Below, one piece after another: positions 50,766 through 59,942 of a DNA stretch of 64,000 nucleotides. The notes beneath the pieces were generated by a model. It saw only the letters and a list, made by a program, of their open reading frames with translations. It made no database searches and had not been told where the DNA came from. The stretch's first letter is position 1. Every line of letters begins with the position of its first letter. The translations under genes and the position numbers were made by a program. The DNA is from Stenotrophomonas maltophilia. Lineage in GTDB: Bacteria > Pseudomonadota > Gammaproteobacteria > Xanthomonadales > Xanthomonadaceae. The DNA lies in contig DGLB01000076.1 in assembly GCA_002387845.1 (NCBI GenBank), forward strand, positions 1-64,000. The letters run 5' to 3'.

Positions 50766-50793
50766 GTTATCTTAATGCGAATCACTCCTATCC
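50766..50793 (-). promoter_or_regulatory. Candidate Fur box before the siderophore receptor gene
   Basis: On the minus strand an A/T-rich, imperfectly palindromic stretch contains AGTGATTCGCATTAAGATAA, similar to the GATAATnATTATC-type Fur consensus. It stands ~155 bp upstream of ATG 50613 in otherwise G+C-rich DNA. The distance is long for a core promoter. Confidence 0.45.
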
Positions 50794-50908
50794 GCAATGT
50801 GACTACCGGTCGCACTGGGCTGGAGGCGTCATGTGATGGCGGAACCGCACCGTTTTAACGGGGGCCGGCCTACGTTGGCCGCTCCATGCATCCGGACCGG
50901 AAACGACC

Positions 50909-51394
50909 ATGATTGCCAAGAACACGATCTGCCTCTGGTATGACGGCACCGCCCTGGAGGCGGCCGAGTTCTATGCCAGCCTTTTTCCTGACAGTGCCGT
51001 GCAGGCCGTCCATCGTGCGCCGTCCGACTACCCCGCCGGCAAGCAGGGCGACGTGCTCACGGTGGACTTCACCGTGCTGGGCATCCCCTGCATCGGCCTC
51101 AACGGGGGTCCGGCCTTCAAGCACAGCGAAGCCTTTTCCTTCCAGGTGGCCACGGACGACCAGGCCGAAACCGACCGTTACTGGAACGCCATCGTTGGCA
51201 ACGGAGGCCAGCAAAGCGACTGCGGCTGGTGCAGGGACCGATGGGGCCTGTCCTGGCAGATAACCCCCCGGGTATTGACCGAAGCCTTCACCAGCAAAGA
51301 CCCGGGCGTCGCACAACGCGCATTCGAGGCGATGATGACCATGCAGAAGATCGACGTGGCCCGGATCGAGGCGGCCGTGCGCGGCGACCGGTAA
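50909..51394 (+). CDS. VOC-family (PhnB-like) protein
   Basis: 161-aa protein of the PhnB / 3-demethylubiquinone-methyltransferase-like VOC group. It begins with KNTICLWYDGTALEAAEFYASLFPDS and contains GDVLTVDFTVLGIPCIGLNGGPAFKHSEAFSFQV and DRWGLSWQITPRVL, all typical of this group. Members have a glyoxalase-like fold; despite database names, enzymatic roles are mostly undefined. It stands alone between the siderophore receptor (divergent) and an autotransporter gene 87 bp downstream. Confidence 0.88.
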   Translation: MIAKNTICLWYDGTALEAAEFYASLFPDSAVQAVHRAPSDYPAGKQGDVLTVDFTVLGIPCIGLNGGPAFKHSEAFSFQVATDDQAETDRYWNAIVGNGGQQSDCGWCRDRWGLSWQITPRVLTEAFTSKDPGVAQRAFEAMMTMQKIDVARIEAAVRGDR

Positions 51395-51481
51395 CTTTAC
51401 TGGCCCTGCGCATGTAGAACTCCCGTAGCCTCCGCCGACCCCTCGGCTCACAGTGGCCCCGTCCCCCTGTGAGCCAACGAC

Positions 51482-54400
51482 ATGGAGCCACGTCGTCGCG
51501 CGCTGTCCTGGCGGATCGCGGCAGCGGTCAGCGCCGTCCTCCTCACCCCCGCAGCCGCCGCCCAGACGGTCATCGGTCCCGGCACGCGGACCTCCACCGT
51601 GGCCGCGCCCGGCGGGACCACCCAGGTCGTCGGCAGCACCACGGTGGATACGAGCGCCGGCAGCACCGACGCGGTGTTCGCCAGTGGCGGTGACATCACC
51701 CTCGATCCCACGGCAGGGCCCAGCCCGGGTCCGATCATCGTCCGCAGCGCCGCCGGACGCGGCCTGCATGCAACCGCCGGCAGCATCACGTCCGACGCCG
51801 GCCTCGCGCTGACCACCGGCAGCGCCGCCGCGCTGTTCGCCGAGGGCGGGAGCATCAGGTTGAACGGTGGCACGGTTCGCAGCACCGGATTCAACGGCCG
51901 GCTGGTCGGGGCGACCGCGGGCACGGTCACCGTCGCCAATACGGTCTACAACGACCCGGCGGGTGGGGCCGCCAGCGGGAATGGCGTCGGCGTGTCCGGC
52001 ACCGGGCGCGGGGTGCTGGGCCCCGGCAACGTGCTCTACGTCGGCGGCACCACCAACCGCGTCGGTCTGGGCGTGGAAGGCCCCGGTGCCAGCATTGCGG
52101 TCAATGGCAGTCTGCCGGTCACGTTCCAGGACAACAGCGCACTGGGGATCTACCTGTACGGCGGCGGCCAGCTGGAGGCCAACGCCCCCATCGGGCTGAC
52201 CTTCAACGGGGCCAGTTCCGTCGGCCTGACCGTGGACGGCACGAACAACGCGCAGGCGATCGGCAACCTGACCACCCGCTTCGATTCCACCGCGACGAGC
52301 GGCACGACAGGGACGGGGGTGGTGGCGATGAACGCCGGCAATGCCACGCTCAACACCTTGGTCGTAAGCGGCCCGGCAGTCGGAATGGGCGTGTGGGTAC
52401 AGAGCGGTTCAACGATCACGCTCGGAGGCGCGAGCAACGTGGCCATCAGTGCCAGCCGAAATGCGCAGTCGTACCGGTTCACGCCCGGACAGACCTCGTC
52501 GATGTCCACCAGCCCGATCTTCGGCAGCGTTTCGGCTCCCTCGCAGCGCGCCGGGGCCATCGTGCAGGGCGGTACGCTGCGCAGTGCCGGTACCACCTGG
52601 ACCAACCCCACCGACCAGGGCTACGGGCTGTACCTGGGCCAGCCCGGCACAGCGCTGAGCACCGTTGCCCTGACCGGCGACAGTGTCACCACCAGCGGTG
52701 CGGGCGGCGTGACCGTGCAGACCTACACCAACGGACAGTTCAGCGCGGAGAACAGCACCCTCCGCAATACCGGCGGCCTGGTGGCCATCTACCAGTGGAA
52801 CTTTGGCGATGCCACGCGGCAGGTAGTGGCGGACAACATCGTGGCGCTGACCAACACAACGGTCACCGCGACCGGCTCCGCTTATGGGCTGTACGCCAAC
52901 AACATGTCCAAAGGCTGGAACAACGTAGTCACCCTGCAGGGCGGCGCGTTGACCAGCGAGAACTGGGCGATCGTGGCCAGCGGCCCGCTGGATCTTGCCG
53001 CGACCAACGCCCAGATAAGCGGCACGGCCGGCCTGCTGTCGGCGGGGGCCATGGCCGCCGGCAATGGCGAAGCCACCGACGTCCAGCTGTCCGCCGATCA
53101 CAGCATCCTCGAAGGCATCGCAGAAGCCGACGCAGCGAGCCAGGTCGACATTGCCCTGGCCAACCAGTCGCACTGGACCGGGCAGGCCTGGAACATCACC
53201 AACGTCGCCATCGACGCCACCAGCACGTGGACCATTCCTGAAGTGTCCACGGTGTCGCAGATCGTCAGCAACGAGGGCCGGGTGGAGTTCACGCCACCGG
53301 TGAACGACATCTACAAGCGGCTGTACACCGGCTCCTATGTCGGTGGCAGCGGCAGCATCCTGGCAATGAACACCTGGTTGGGCGAAGACGACTCGCCGAC
53401 TGACCAGCTGGTCATCGAAGGGGGAAGCGCCACGGGCGAAAGCCTGCTTGTCATCGCCAACGCCGGGGGTCCCGGCGCGCTGACACGCGGCGACGGCATC
53501 CGGCTGGTGGTGGCGCTTGATGGGGCAACGACCGCGCCGCTGGCGTTCAACAGCCCGCTGCTGCTGGCCGGCCCCTACAACTACACCCTCCACCGTGGCG
53601 GTGGTGCGGCAGGAACCACGGAAGACTGGTTCCTGCGCTCGGCACTGGACTGCGCTCAGCCCGATGCGCCGTCGCCGCCGTGCGGAGGCATTCTTCCGGA
53701 CCCGCCGGGACCTCCGGATCCTCCGCCACCCGAGCCGCCGCCGCCCGATCCCCAGCCGCCGGATCCGCCTCCCGGCCCGGACCCGCAGCCGCCCCCGATC
53801 CCGGTACCGCCGGAGCCCGAGGAAACGGATCCAACCCCGCCGGACCCGCCCGAACCCGGTCCTTCGCCCGTGCCGGACTACCGTGCCGAGGTCTCGCTTT
53901 ACACCGCACTGCCGGCGATGGCGCTGCGCTATGGCTGGGCCACGCTGGGCAACCTGCACGAACGCGTCGGCGAGCAGGAACAACTGCGCGCGCGTACGGA
54001 CCTGCGTGGCGACGAGAACTTCAACGGTGCCTGGTTCCGCGTGATCGGCGAGAACGGCGATGTCACCGGCAGCCGGCGTGGGATCTATGGCGACAGCCCG
54101 CGCTACGACTACGACATTCTTGCCGTGCAGATCGGCACCGATGCCTATTCCGTCGAGAACGAGGACGGACGCCGCGACCATGCCGGTTTCTATCTCGGGC
54201 AGGGGCGGCTGCGCAGCGACGTCCACCATTACGACGGCCGCCTGGCAGGTCGCAATGAAGTGCGCGCCACGTCGCTCGGCCTGTACTGGACCCGGTACTG
54301 GGACGCCGGTCAGTACCTGGACGCGGTCTGGCAGGGCAGCTGGGGCAAGGGCAAGTCGCGCTCGCGCAATGGGCTGCTGCTGGACCGCGACACATTTGGC

Positions 54401-54874
54401 TGGGGCGCATCGCTGGAAGGGGGTTACCCGTGGCGTAGCGATGACGGAAGCCGCGTGCTCGAGCCGCAACTGCAGCTGATCTACCAGCGGATTCCCGACG
54501 ACAACAACCGCGACCCTGCAGCGGAAGTGCGCTTCCGCCGCATGGATTCGCTGGCGGCGCGGCTGGGCCTGCGCTGGGCCGATACCTGGACCCTGGAGCC
54601 CACCGACGCCGGTATCCGCCGCCTGTTCACCGCGTGGCTGCGACTGAACGTGTGGCATGAATTCCGTGGGCAGCCGGTGACCGAGTTCTCTTCGGCTGAC
54701 GGCTACGTACCGTTCGAGGCGGACCTCAAGGGCACCTGGTGGCAGCTCAATGCCGGGATGACCTGGCAGCTGGGGGCGAGCACCAGCCTGTATGCGAACG
54801 TGGGCTACCAGAAGAGCTTCGATCGCGATTTTGATGCGTGGGATGGCAAGGCCGGCGTGCGTTGGAACTGGTGA
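51482..54874 (+). CDS. Autotransporter with pertactin-like passenger and long Pro-rich linker
   Basis: 1130-aa type Va secretion protein. Signal peptide to about residue 27 (TPAAAAQ), a Gly/Ser/Thr-rich beta-helix passenger (~30-660), a pertactin-like C-terminal segment (LYTGSYVGGSGSILAMNTWLG), then a ~65-residue linker of repeated Pro-Pro-Asp/Glu (~735-800), and a C-terminal barrel (~815-1130) ending in AGVRWNW. The barrel start (TLGNLHERVGEQEQL) parallels that of the autotransporter at 36929 (SLGTFHERQGEQRLL). Adhesion or biofilm role is inferred from family only. Confidence 0.9.
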   Translation: MEPRRRALSWRIAAAVSAVLLTPAAAAQTVIGPGTRTSTVAAPGGTTQVVGSTTVDTSAGSTDAVFASGGDITLDPTAGPSPGPIIVRSAAGRGLHATAGSITSDAGLALTTGSAAALFAEGGSIRLNGGTVRSTGFNGRLVGATAGTVTVANTVYNDPAGGAASGNGVGVSGTGRGVLGPGNVLYVGGTTNRVGLGVEGPGASIAVNGSLPVTFQDNSALGIYLYGGGQLEANAPIGLTFNGASSVGLTVDGTNNAQAIGNLTTRFDSTATSGTTGTGVVAMNAGNATLNTLVVSGPAVGMGVWVQSGSTITLGGASNVAISASRNAQSYRFTPGQTSSMSTSPIFGSVSAPSQRAGAIVQGGTLRSAGTTWTNPTDQGYGLYLGQPGTALSTVALTGDSVTTSGAGGVTVQTYTNGQFSAENSTLRNTGGLVAIYQWNFGDATRQVVADNIVALTNTTVTATGSAYGLYANNMSKGWNNVVTLQGGALTSENWAIVASGPLDLAATNAQISGTAGLLSAGAMAAGNGEATDVQLSADHSILEGIAEADAASQVDIALANQSHWTGQAWNITNVAIDATSTWTIPEVSTVSQIVSNEGRVEFTPPVNDIYKRLYTGSYVGGSGSILAMNTWLGEDDSPTDQLVIEGGSATGESLLVIANAGGPGALTRGDGIRLVVALDGATTAPLAFNSPLLLAGPYNYTLHRGGGAAGTTEDWFLRSALDCAQPDAPSPPCGGILPDPPGPPDPPPPEPPPPDPQPPDPPPGPDPQPPPIPVPPEPEETDPTPPDPPEPGPSPVPDYRAEVSLYTALPAMALRYGWATLGNLHERVGEQEQLRARTDLRGDENFNGAWFRVIGENGDVTGSRRGIYGDSPRYDYDILAVQIGTDAYSVENEDGRRDHAGFYLGQGRLRSDVHHYDGRLAGRNEVRATSLGLYWTRYWDAGQYLDAVWQGSWGKGKSRSRNGLLLDRDTFGWGASLEGGYPWRSDDGSRVLEPQLQLIYQRIPDDNNRDPAAEVRFRRMDSLAARLGLRWADTWTLEPTDAGIRRLFTAWLRLNVWHEFRGQPVTEFSSADGYVPFEADLKGTWWQLNAGMTWQLGASTSLYANVGYQKSFDRDFDAWDGKAGVRWNW

Positions 54875-54932
54875 GCATGCGATTGCACATTGCTGCGGAG
54901 AATCCGCGTGGCCTTCCCGCTATGCTTCGCCG

Positions 54933-55802
54933 ATGTCCTCTTCCCGCGCCATATCGTTCCTTCCCGCCCTGGCTGTGCTCGGGTCCGTTACCTCGCTGGC
55001 CGTGGGCACTTCGTTCGCCAAGCAGCTGTTCCCGTTGATCGGCGCACAGGGCACCACCGCGTTGCGTGTGGGATTCTCCGCGCTGGTCCTGATGCTGGTG
55101 TTCCGGCCGTGGCGCTGGCACACCTCGCGCGCCGACGCCGGGGCAATCATCCGCTACGGGGCCACGCTGGGCGTGATGAACCTGCTGTTCTACATGGCCC
55201 TGCGCACCATCCCCTTCGGCATCGCCGTGGCCATCGAGTTCTGCGGTCCGCTGGCAGTGGCGATGTGGCATTCGCGACGGCCCATCGACTTCCTCTGGGT
55301 GGGCTGCGCGGCGGCCGGGCTGGCGCTGCTGCTGCCGCTCGGACATGGTGATCCGCTGGATCCTGCGGGGGTGCTGTACGCACTGGGCGCGGCGGTGTGC
55401 TGGGCGCTGTACATCATCTTCGGCAAGCGCGCCGGGCACCTGCCGGCCGGTCACACCGTGTCGCTGGGGATGTGTGCGGCGGCGCTGGTGGTGGTGCCGG
55501 TGGGCGTGGCGCATGCCGGCGCGGCGCTGCTGGACCCGAAGATCCTGCTGTTCGGCCTGGGTGTGGCGATCGTGTCCAGCGCCATTCCGATGTGGCTGGA
55601 GATGATGGCGCTCAAGCGGCTGCCGAAGGAGACCTTCGGCATTCTGATCAGCATGGAGCCGGCGGTGGCGGCGCTGCTGGCGATGGGCCTCCTGGCGGAA
55701 CATCTCACCGTGCTGCAATGGGCGGCGATCGGCTGCACGGTGATGGCGTCGGTGGGGAGTACGTTGACCGCGCGGAAGCCGGCCCCGGTTCCGATGGTCT
55801 GA
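54933..55802 (+). CDS. EamA-family exporter, RhtA-like
   Basis: 289-aa inner-membrane transporter with ten hydrophobic segments in two EamA halves. TSLAVGTSFAKQLFPLIGAQGTTALRVGFSALVLM in the first helices and FGILISMEPAVAALLAMGLLAEHLTVLQWAAI in the second half closely follow RhtA, the E. coli threonine/homoserine exporter. ATG 54933 begins the first helix; the open frame reaches into the autotransporter gene and is not supported. Only 58 bp separate it from that gene. Substrate inferred from family. Confidence 0.85.
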   Translation: MSSSRAISFLPALAVLGSVTSLAVGTSFAKQLFPLIGAQGTTALRVGFSALVLMLVFRPWRWHTSRADAGAIIRYGATLGVMNLLFYMALRTIPFGIAVAIEFCGPLAVAMWHSRRPIDFLWVGCAAAGLALLLPLGHGDPLDPAGVLYALGAAVCWALYIIFGKRAGHLPAGHTVSLGMCAAALVVVPVGVAHAGAALLDPKILLFGLGVAIVSSAIPMWLEMMALKRLPKETFGILISMEPAVAALLAMGLLAEHLTVLQWAAIGCTVMASVGSTLTARKPAPVPMV

Positions 55803-55856
55803 TGCACGCTGCCGGATGGCGCTACCGCCGCGTCGCAACGTATGCCGGGGTACCGC

Positions 55857-55880
55857 GTAGTGACACGCCATGCGTGTCAT
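55857..55880 (+). repeat. SMAG palindrome (GACACGC type)
   Basis: GTAGTGACACGCCATGCGTGTC; same family as the pair at 10226. It lies between convergent genes. Confidence 0.8.
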
Positions 55881-55887
55881 CGGTGAA

Positions 55888-56658
55888 TCACCGCAACGCG
55901 TTGCCCGGCACGTCGATCTCCATCGCCAGCGCCAGATGATCCGAATACGCCGCCGGTACCGCTTCGGCACTGCGCTGCTGCAGGTTGCTGCTGAGCAGGA
56001 TATGGTCGATGGCGCGGTCGGGCCGCCAACTGGGGAAGGTCGGCACTGCGCAGCCGGGCGGCTGCAGGGTGGTCTTCTGATACAACGCCTGCATTTCCGG
56101 GCGGTCGGCCAGGCAGTTGAAGTCACCCATCAGCACGGCATTGGGGTGGTCGCTCAGCAGCTCGGCAATGAAGGCCAGCTGCGACATCCGCGAATTGGTA
56201 CCCAGTGACAGGTGCGCCACCGCCACCAACAGGCCCTCGTTGCTTTCGCCGAACCTGGCCAGCAGCACGCCGCGCCCGCCAATACGGCCGGGCAGGGCGT
56301 GATCCTGCACTTCCACCGGCTCCAGCCGGCTCAGCAGGCCATTGGCGCTGGAGGCCACCCCGCCCATGCGGCGGTTCGGCTGGTGGCTCCAGTAGTTGAA
56401 GCCGGCGCGCTCGGCCAGATAGTGGGTCTGGTTGGTGAAGCCCGAGCGCAGGCTGCCGGGGTCGGCCTCCTGCAGGCCGACGATGTCATGACCACGGGCC
56501 AGCTGGGCAATGGCATCCAGGCTGGACCGTTTGCGTCCCGCCGGCAGCGCATGTGACCAGCTGCGGGTCACATAGTCGCTGTACCGGCGGGTGCTGGAGC
56601 CGGCCTGGATGTTGGCCGTCAGCAGACGCAGGGTCCGGGTGTTGGGGGTTGTCACCAC
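55888..56658 (-). CDS. Endonuclease/exonuclease/phosphatase (EEP) family protein
   Basis: 256-aa metal-dependent hydrolase. EEP landmarks: LLTANIQAGSS (Asn), IVGLQEADPGSL (catalytic Glu), VAHLSLGTNSR (His), NAVLMGDFNCL (Asp-x-Asn), RAIDHILLSSNL (Asp-His) and YSDHLALAME (terminal Asp-His). All catalytic positions are present. No signal peptide. The start is GTG 56658 or GTG 56655. It might act on nucleic acid, phospholipid or phosphoinositide; nothing here decides. It lies 24 bp after the DsbA lipoprotein gene on the same strand. Confidence 0.87.
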   Translation of the reverse strand: MVTTPNTRTLRLLTANIQAGSSTRRYSDYVTRSWSHALPAGRKRSSLDAIAQLARGHDIVGLQEADPGSLRSGFTNQTHYLAERAGFNYWSHQPNRRMGGVASSANGLLSRLEPVEVQDHALPGRIGGRGVLLARFGESNEGLLVAVAHLSLGTNSRMSQLAFIAELLSDHPNAVLMGDFNCLADRPEMQALYQKTTLQPPGCAVPTFPSWRPDRAIDHILLSSNLQQRSAEAVPAAYSDHLALAMEIDVPGNALR

Positions 56659-56681
56659 GGTTTCTCTTGCTGCGTTCGAAC

Positions 56682-57512
56682 TCAGCCGCCCTTGGCAGCG
56701 CGCTCGCGGGCGATCAGGTGGTCGGCAATGCGCAGCATGTCGTCAAAGCCCTTGCCCTTGACCAGGTACTTGCCATTGACGATGACCGACGGGGTGCCGC
56801 TGATCTTGCTGCGCTGGGCGAACTGCTTGGCCTTGTTGGTCTGGCTGCTGACCGAGAAACCACTCATCACATCCTGGAACTCCTTCGCGCTCACGCCGTG
56901 CTTGGCGTAGAAGTTGGCGATGTCCTGCGGCGTGTCGACGCCGCGCTCGCCCTTCAGATCCTGGGTGACGTGGATCGCGGCGTACAGCGCATCGTGGGTC
57001 TTGTCTTCAACGCCCAAGGCCTGTGCGGCGTAGAAGGCCTTGGCATAGGTGTCCCAGGTGCCGCCGAACATGGCCGGCACGTAGACGAAGTTGACGTCGC
57101 TCGGCAGGCCGGCCTTCCACGCCGCGATCTTCGGCTGGAATGCGTTGCAGGCCGGGCAGACGAAGCCGAAGATCTCGACCACTTCAATCTTGCCGGTGGC
57201 CGGGGCGAACGGTGCGCCGCCCTCGATCACCAGGTAGTCGGTGCCTTCCACCGGTTCCGGGCCGACCGGCTTGGACGCGGCCGGTGCCGCGGCAGGAGCG
57301 GCGGTGTCAGCCTGCGCGCCAGCTTCAGCAGCTGCGGTTTCCGCCGCCGCGGTCTCGCCGCTGGCCGCGGTGGTTTCCGGGGTGGTTTCGGCCGGAGCTT
57401 CGGTGGTGGCCGGGGTCGCCGGGGTGGCGGTGTTCTCGGTGCCATCCTTGGCCTGGCAGGCAGCCAGGATCGGCAGCAGGGCCATCAGGGCGAGGGCGAA
57501 ACGGGTCTTCAT
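56682..57512 (-). CDS. DsbA-family thiol:disulfide interchange lipoprotein
   Basis: 276-aa oxidoreductase. Signal sequence with lipobox ILAAC (Cys19), a ~65-residue spacer made almost only of Ala, Thr, Pro and Glu, then a DsbA domain with redox motif C119-P-A-C122 (FGFVCPACN) and the cis-proline segment KISGTPSVIVNGKYLV. The typical DsbA motif is CPHC, so CPAC may shift its redox potential. Tethering suggests action at the inner face of the outer membrane. It is the middle gene of a dsbA-dsbA run behind cytochrome c4. Confidence 0.92.
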   Translation of the reverse strand: MKTRFALALMALLPILAACQAKDGTENTATPATPATTEAPAETTPETTAASGETAAAETAAAEAGAQADTAAPAAAPAASKPVGPEPVEGTDYLVIEGGAPFAPATGKIEVVEIFGFVCPACNAFQPKIAAWKAGLPSDVNFVYVPAMFGGTWDTYAKAFYAAQALGVEDKTHDALYAAIHVTQDLKGERGVDTPQDIANFYAKHGVSAKEFQDVMSGFSVSSQTNKAKQFAQRSKISGTPSVIVNGKYLVKGKGFDDMLRIADHLIARERAAKGG

Positions 57513-57621
57513 GGAAGCGTCTCCAGCAATTGAGCAGGGGAAAGCCGGTGCGTCATGCGCCGGCCAGGGAGGCATGATGACACGCGGTCAGCGGACCGCC
57601 GCGTGCACAGGGTGTGACGGT

Positions 57622-58272
57622 TCAGCGAGCCTTGGCGGCGCGTTCGCGGGCGATCAGGGCACTGGCGGTGCGCAGCTGGTCGTCGAAGGTCTTTCCCCGC
57701 ACCAGATACTTGCCGTTGATGATCATCGACGGTGTGCCCGGAATCTGGGTGCGCTTGGCGAATGCGCGGGCCGCGGCCAGCTTCTGCTCCACCGCCTCGC
57801 TCTCGAGGGCGGCGCTGTACTTCGCCTTGTCCACCCCGTACTTCGCGTAGAAGGTGGCGAGCTCATCGGCGGAAATGTTCTGCATCGGCAGCGAGCCCTC
57901 TTCATGCAGGGCCTTGAACACGTCCGCATGGCTGCGCTGGGCCACGCCGACCTGCTCGGCCGCGTAGTAGGCACGGGCGAACGAGTCCCACGCGCCGCCG
58001 AACGCAGCCGGGACGGGGGTGAAGCGCACATCCTTGGGCAACTTCTTCGCCCAGGCTTCCAGGTGGGGTTCGAAGTGTGCGCAGTGCGGGCAGGTGTAGC
58101 CGAACACTTCCACCACTTCGATCCTGCCGGCGGCCGGCGCGAACGTGCCGGGGTTCGCAAGCACTTCGTAGTCCGTGCCTTCAACCAACGGGGCAGCAGG
58201 GGCGGCAAACGCGGCCAGCGGGCTGAGCGCCAGCAGCAAGGCCATCAGGCGGGGGATCAACGTCTTCAACAT
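57622..58272 (-). CDS. dsbA: Periplasmic thiol:disulfide interchange protein DsbA
   Basis: 216-aa soluble DsbA. Cleavable signal peptide to about residue 23 (LSPLAAFA), redox motif C61-P-H-C64 in FGYTCPHCAHFEPH, and the cis-proline loop RTQIPGTPSMIINGKYLV. It introduces disulfides into exported proteins and is reoxidised by DsbB. It shares the sequence pattern YYAAE.VG... and the conserved C-terminus LIARERAAK with the lipoprotein gene downstream, so the two arose by duplication. It lies 104 bp from cytochrome c4, with a terminator in between. Confidence 0.95.
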   Translation of the reverse strand: MLKTLIPRLMALLLALSPLAAFAAPAAPLVEGTDYEVLANPGTFAPAAGRIEVVEVFGYTCPHCAHFEPHLEAWAKKLPKDVRFTPVPAAFGGAWDSFARAYYAAEQVGVAQRSHADVFKALHEEGSLPMQNISADELATFYAKYGVDKAKYSAALESEAVEQKLAAARAFAKRTQIPGTPSMIINGKYLVRGKTFDDQLRTASALIARERAAKAR

Positions 58273-58283
58273 CCATCTCCATC

Positions 58284-58314
58284 GGAAAAAACAACGCCGG
58301 CCTGATGCCGGCGT
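58284..58314 (-). terminator. Terminator after cytochrome c4 gene
   Basis: 8-bp stem ACGCCGGC/GCCGGCGT; on the minus strand it is followed by TGTTTTTTCC. It lies 12-42 bp upstream of the dsbA start, so the dsbA leader overlaps the terminator. Confidence 0.85.
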
Positions 58315-58375
58315 GAAGGGGAACATACCTTGCTGAAGCGGCAGGCGCACCTGCCGTCGGTCGCGGTCGAACGGT

Positions 58376-59158
58376 TCAGGGCGCTCGGGCAGGCGTGCCG
58401 GCGACGTCATCGGCGCGGTTGTGCAGCCCCTGCAGGTAGCTGCCCAGCGCCTGGATTTCCTGTTCGGTCAACGACTTGGCGATGCTGGCCATGATCTGGA
58501 AGTGGGCCTTGTCGGTTTCATGGGTGACCCCGGCCTGGTACTCCTGCAGTCGGCGCGCCACATAACTGGCGTGCTGGCCGCCGATATGCGGGTAGGCCGG
58601 GCCCGGGTTGCCGGCCCCGGTGGGACCGTGGCAGGCCATGCACGCTGGAATGCCGCGCTGGGCGTCGCCACCCCGATACAGCTGCTGGCCGATCTCGTAG
58701 AACTTCAGGCCCTTGTACGGGCCTTCGGCAACCACGCCGTCGTCGGCCAGACCCGCGCTCGCCTTCTGCGTGGCGAAGTAGGCGCCGATGTCGCGCATGT
58801 CCTGCGGGGTGAGGTCCTGTACGAACGGCACCATCGCCGCCGCTGCGCCCGAGCTGCGCTGGCCGTTGGCGATCAGTGCCATCTGCTGGGCCACGTAGCG
58901 CTCGCTTTGGCCGGCGATGCTGGGGTACATCTCCACGGTGGAGTTGCCGTCGGCCGAATGGCAGGCCGCGCAGGCGGCCGCCTTGGTCTGGCCGGCCTTG
59001 GGGTCACCCCAGGTGGTTTTGCTGAAATCGACCTCGAGCGAGGCGGTTTTCACCGGCGCGTTGTCGGGCAACGGGGTGATCGAGGTCTGGGCGACCGCAA
59101 CAGCGGCCAACAGCGATACAGCAACAGCGGAAACGGCAAGAACGCGAGCATGGCGCAT
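58376..59158 (-). CDS. Di-heme cytochrome c4
   Basis: 260-aa periplasmic electron carrier. Signal peptide to about residue 24 (AAVAVAQ), two cytochrome c domains with heme motifs CAACH and CMACH, each followed by a distal Met candidate (AAMVPFVQDLT and FQIMASIAKSLT). c4-type cytochromes donate electrons to terminal oxidases. The arrangement engB (divergent), cytochrome c4, dsbA is shared with pseudomonads. The promoter region lies in the 148-bp gap to engB. Confidence 0.94.
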   Translation of the reverse strand: MRHARVLAVSAVAVSLLAAVAVAQTSITPLPDNAPVKTASLEVDFSKTTWGDPKAGQTKAAACAACHSADGNSTVEMYPSIAGQSERYVAQQMALIANGQRSSGAAAAMVPFVQDLTPQDMRDIGAYFATQKASAGLADDGVVAEGPYKGLKFYEIGQQLYRGGDAQRGIPACMACHGPTGAGNPGPAYPHIGGQHASYVARRLQEYQAGVTHETDKAHFQIMASIAKSLTEQEIQALGSYLQGLHNRADDVAGTPARAP

Positions 59159-59306
59159 GCGGAAGCTCCGTGTGGACCGGCCTGGCAGGTACAGGGTGTA
59201 CCCGCGGGGATCGGCCGATTATCCATGCCGTTTTGCGCCGGGGTCAACGCGGCAGTGCGGCAAAAACCGGCCGGCAGCGGCGCATCCGGCCCGGACATGC
59301 GATCCT

Positions 59307-59936
59307 ATGCGCATGTCATTGCTCCTAGAACGCGCCCATTACCTGCTTTCGGCCCACAACATCCGGCAATTGCCGGACGACGTCGGGGCCGAAGTCGCTT
59401 TTGCCGGTCGCTCCAATGCTGGCAAGTCCAGCGCCCTGAACGCCCTGACCCGCCAGAACGGCCTAGCCCGGGTCTCCAAGACCCCCGGCCGCACCCAGCA
59501 GCTGGTGTTCTTCGAGGTCACCCCGGACGCCAAGCTGGTCGACCTGCCGGGCTACGGCTACGCCAAGGTACCGCTGGACCTGCAGGCGCACTGGCAGGCC
59601 TTCATCGACCAGTACTTCCGTACCCGCCAGGCCCTGCGCGGGCTGGTGGTGGTGATGGACATCCGCCACCCGCTGAAGGACTACGACCGGCAGATGCTGG
59701 CCTATGCAGTGCAGCGCGGCCTGCCGGCGCATGCGCTGCTGACCAAGGCCGACAAGCTCGGCCGGGGTCAGCAGGGCAATGCCCTGCAGAAGGTGCGCAA
59801 GGAACTGCAGTCCTCGTTTGGCGACACGGTCAGCGTGCAGACCTTCTCAGGCCCGGCCCGCCAGGGCGTGGACGAAGCACGCGGCATCATCGGCGGCTGG
59901 TTGGGGTTGAACAAGCCGGCCCCGGAAGCCGCGTAA
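59307..59936 (+). CDS. engB: Ribosome biogenesis GTP-binding protein YsxC/EngB
   Basis: 209-aa essential GTPase for 50S assembly. G1 GRSNAGKSS (34-42), G2 region TPGRTQ, G3 DLPGYGYA, G4 TKAD and the KYxR-like C-terminus are all visible. ATG 59307 (MRMSLLLERA) or ATG 59313 two codons later is the likely start; the long upstream open frame overlaps the divergent cytochrome gene and is rejected. It ends 7 bp before the convergent MBL-fold gene stop. Confidence 0.95.
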   Translation: MRMSLLLERAHYLLSAHNIRQLPDDVGAEVAFAGRSNAGKSSALNALTRQNGLARVSKTPGRTQQLVFFEVTPDAKLVDLPGYGYAKVPLDLQAHWQAFIDQYFRTRQALRGLVVVMDIRHPLKDYDRQMLAYAVQRGLPAHALLTKADKLGRGQQGNALQKVRKELQSSFGDTVSVQTFSGPARQGVDEARGIIGGWLGLNKPAPEAA

Positions 59937-59942
59937 TTCCGG

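Noticed and set aside
55371..55385. Possible extra copy of the G-tract of the shared motif (GCGGGGGTG)
   Set aside because: It lies inside the RhtA-like coding sequence without TAAC or [GC]AT at the required spacing.
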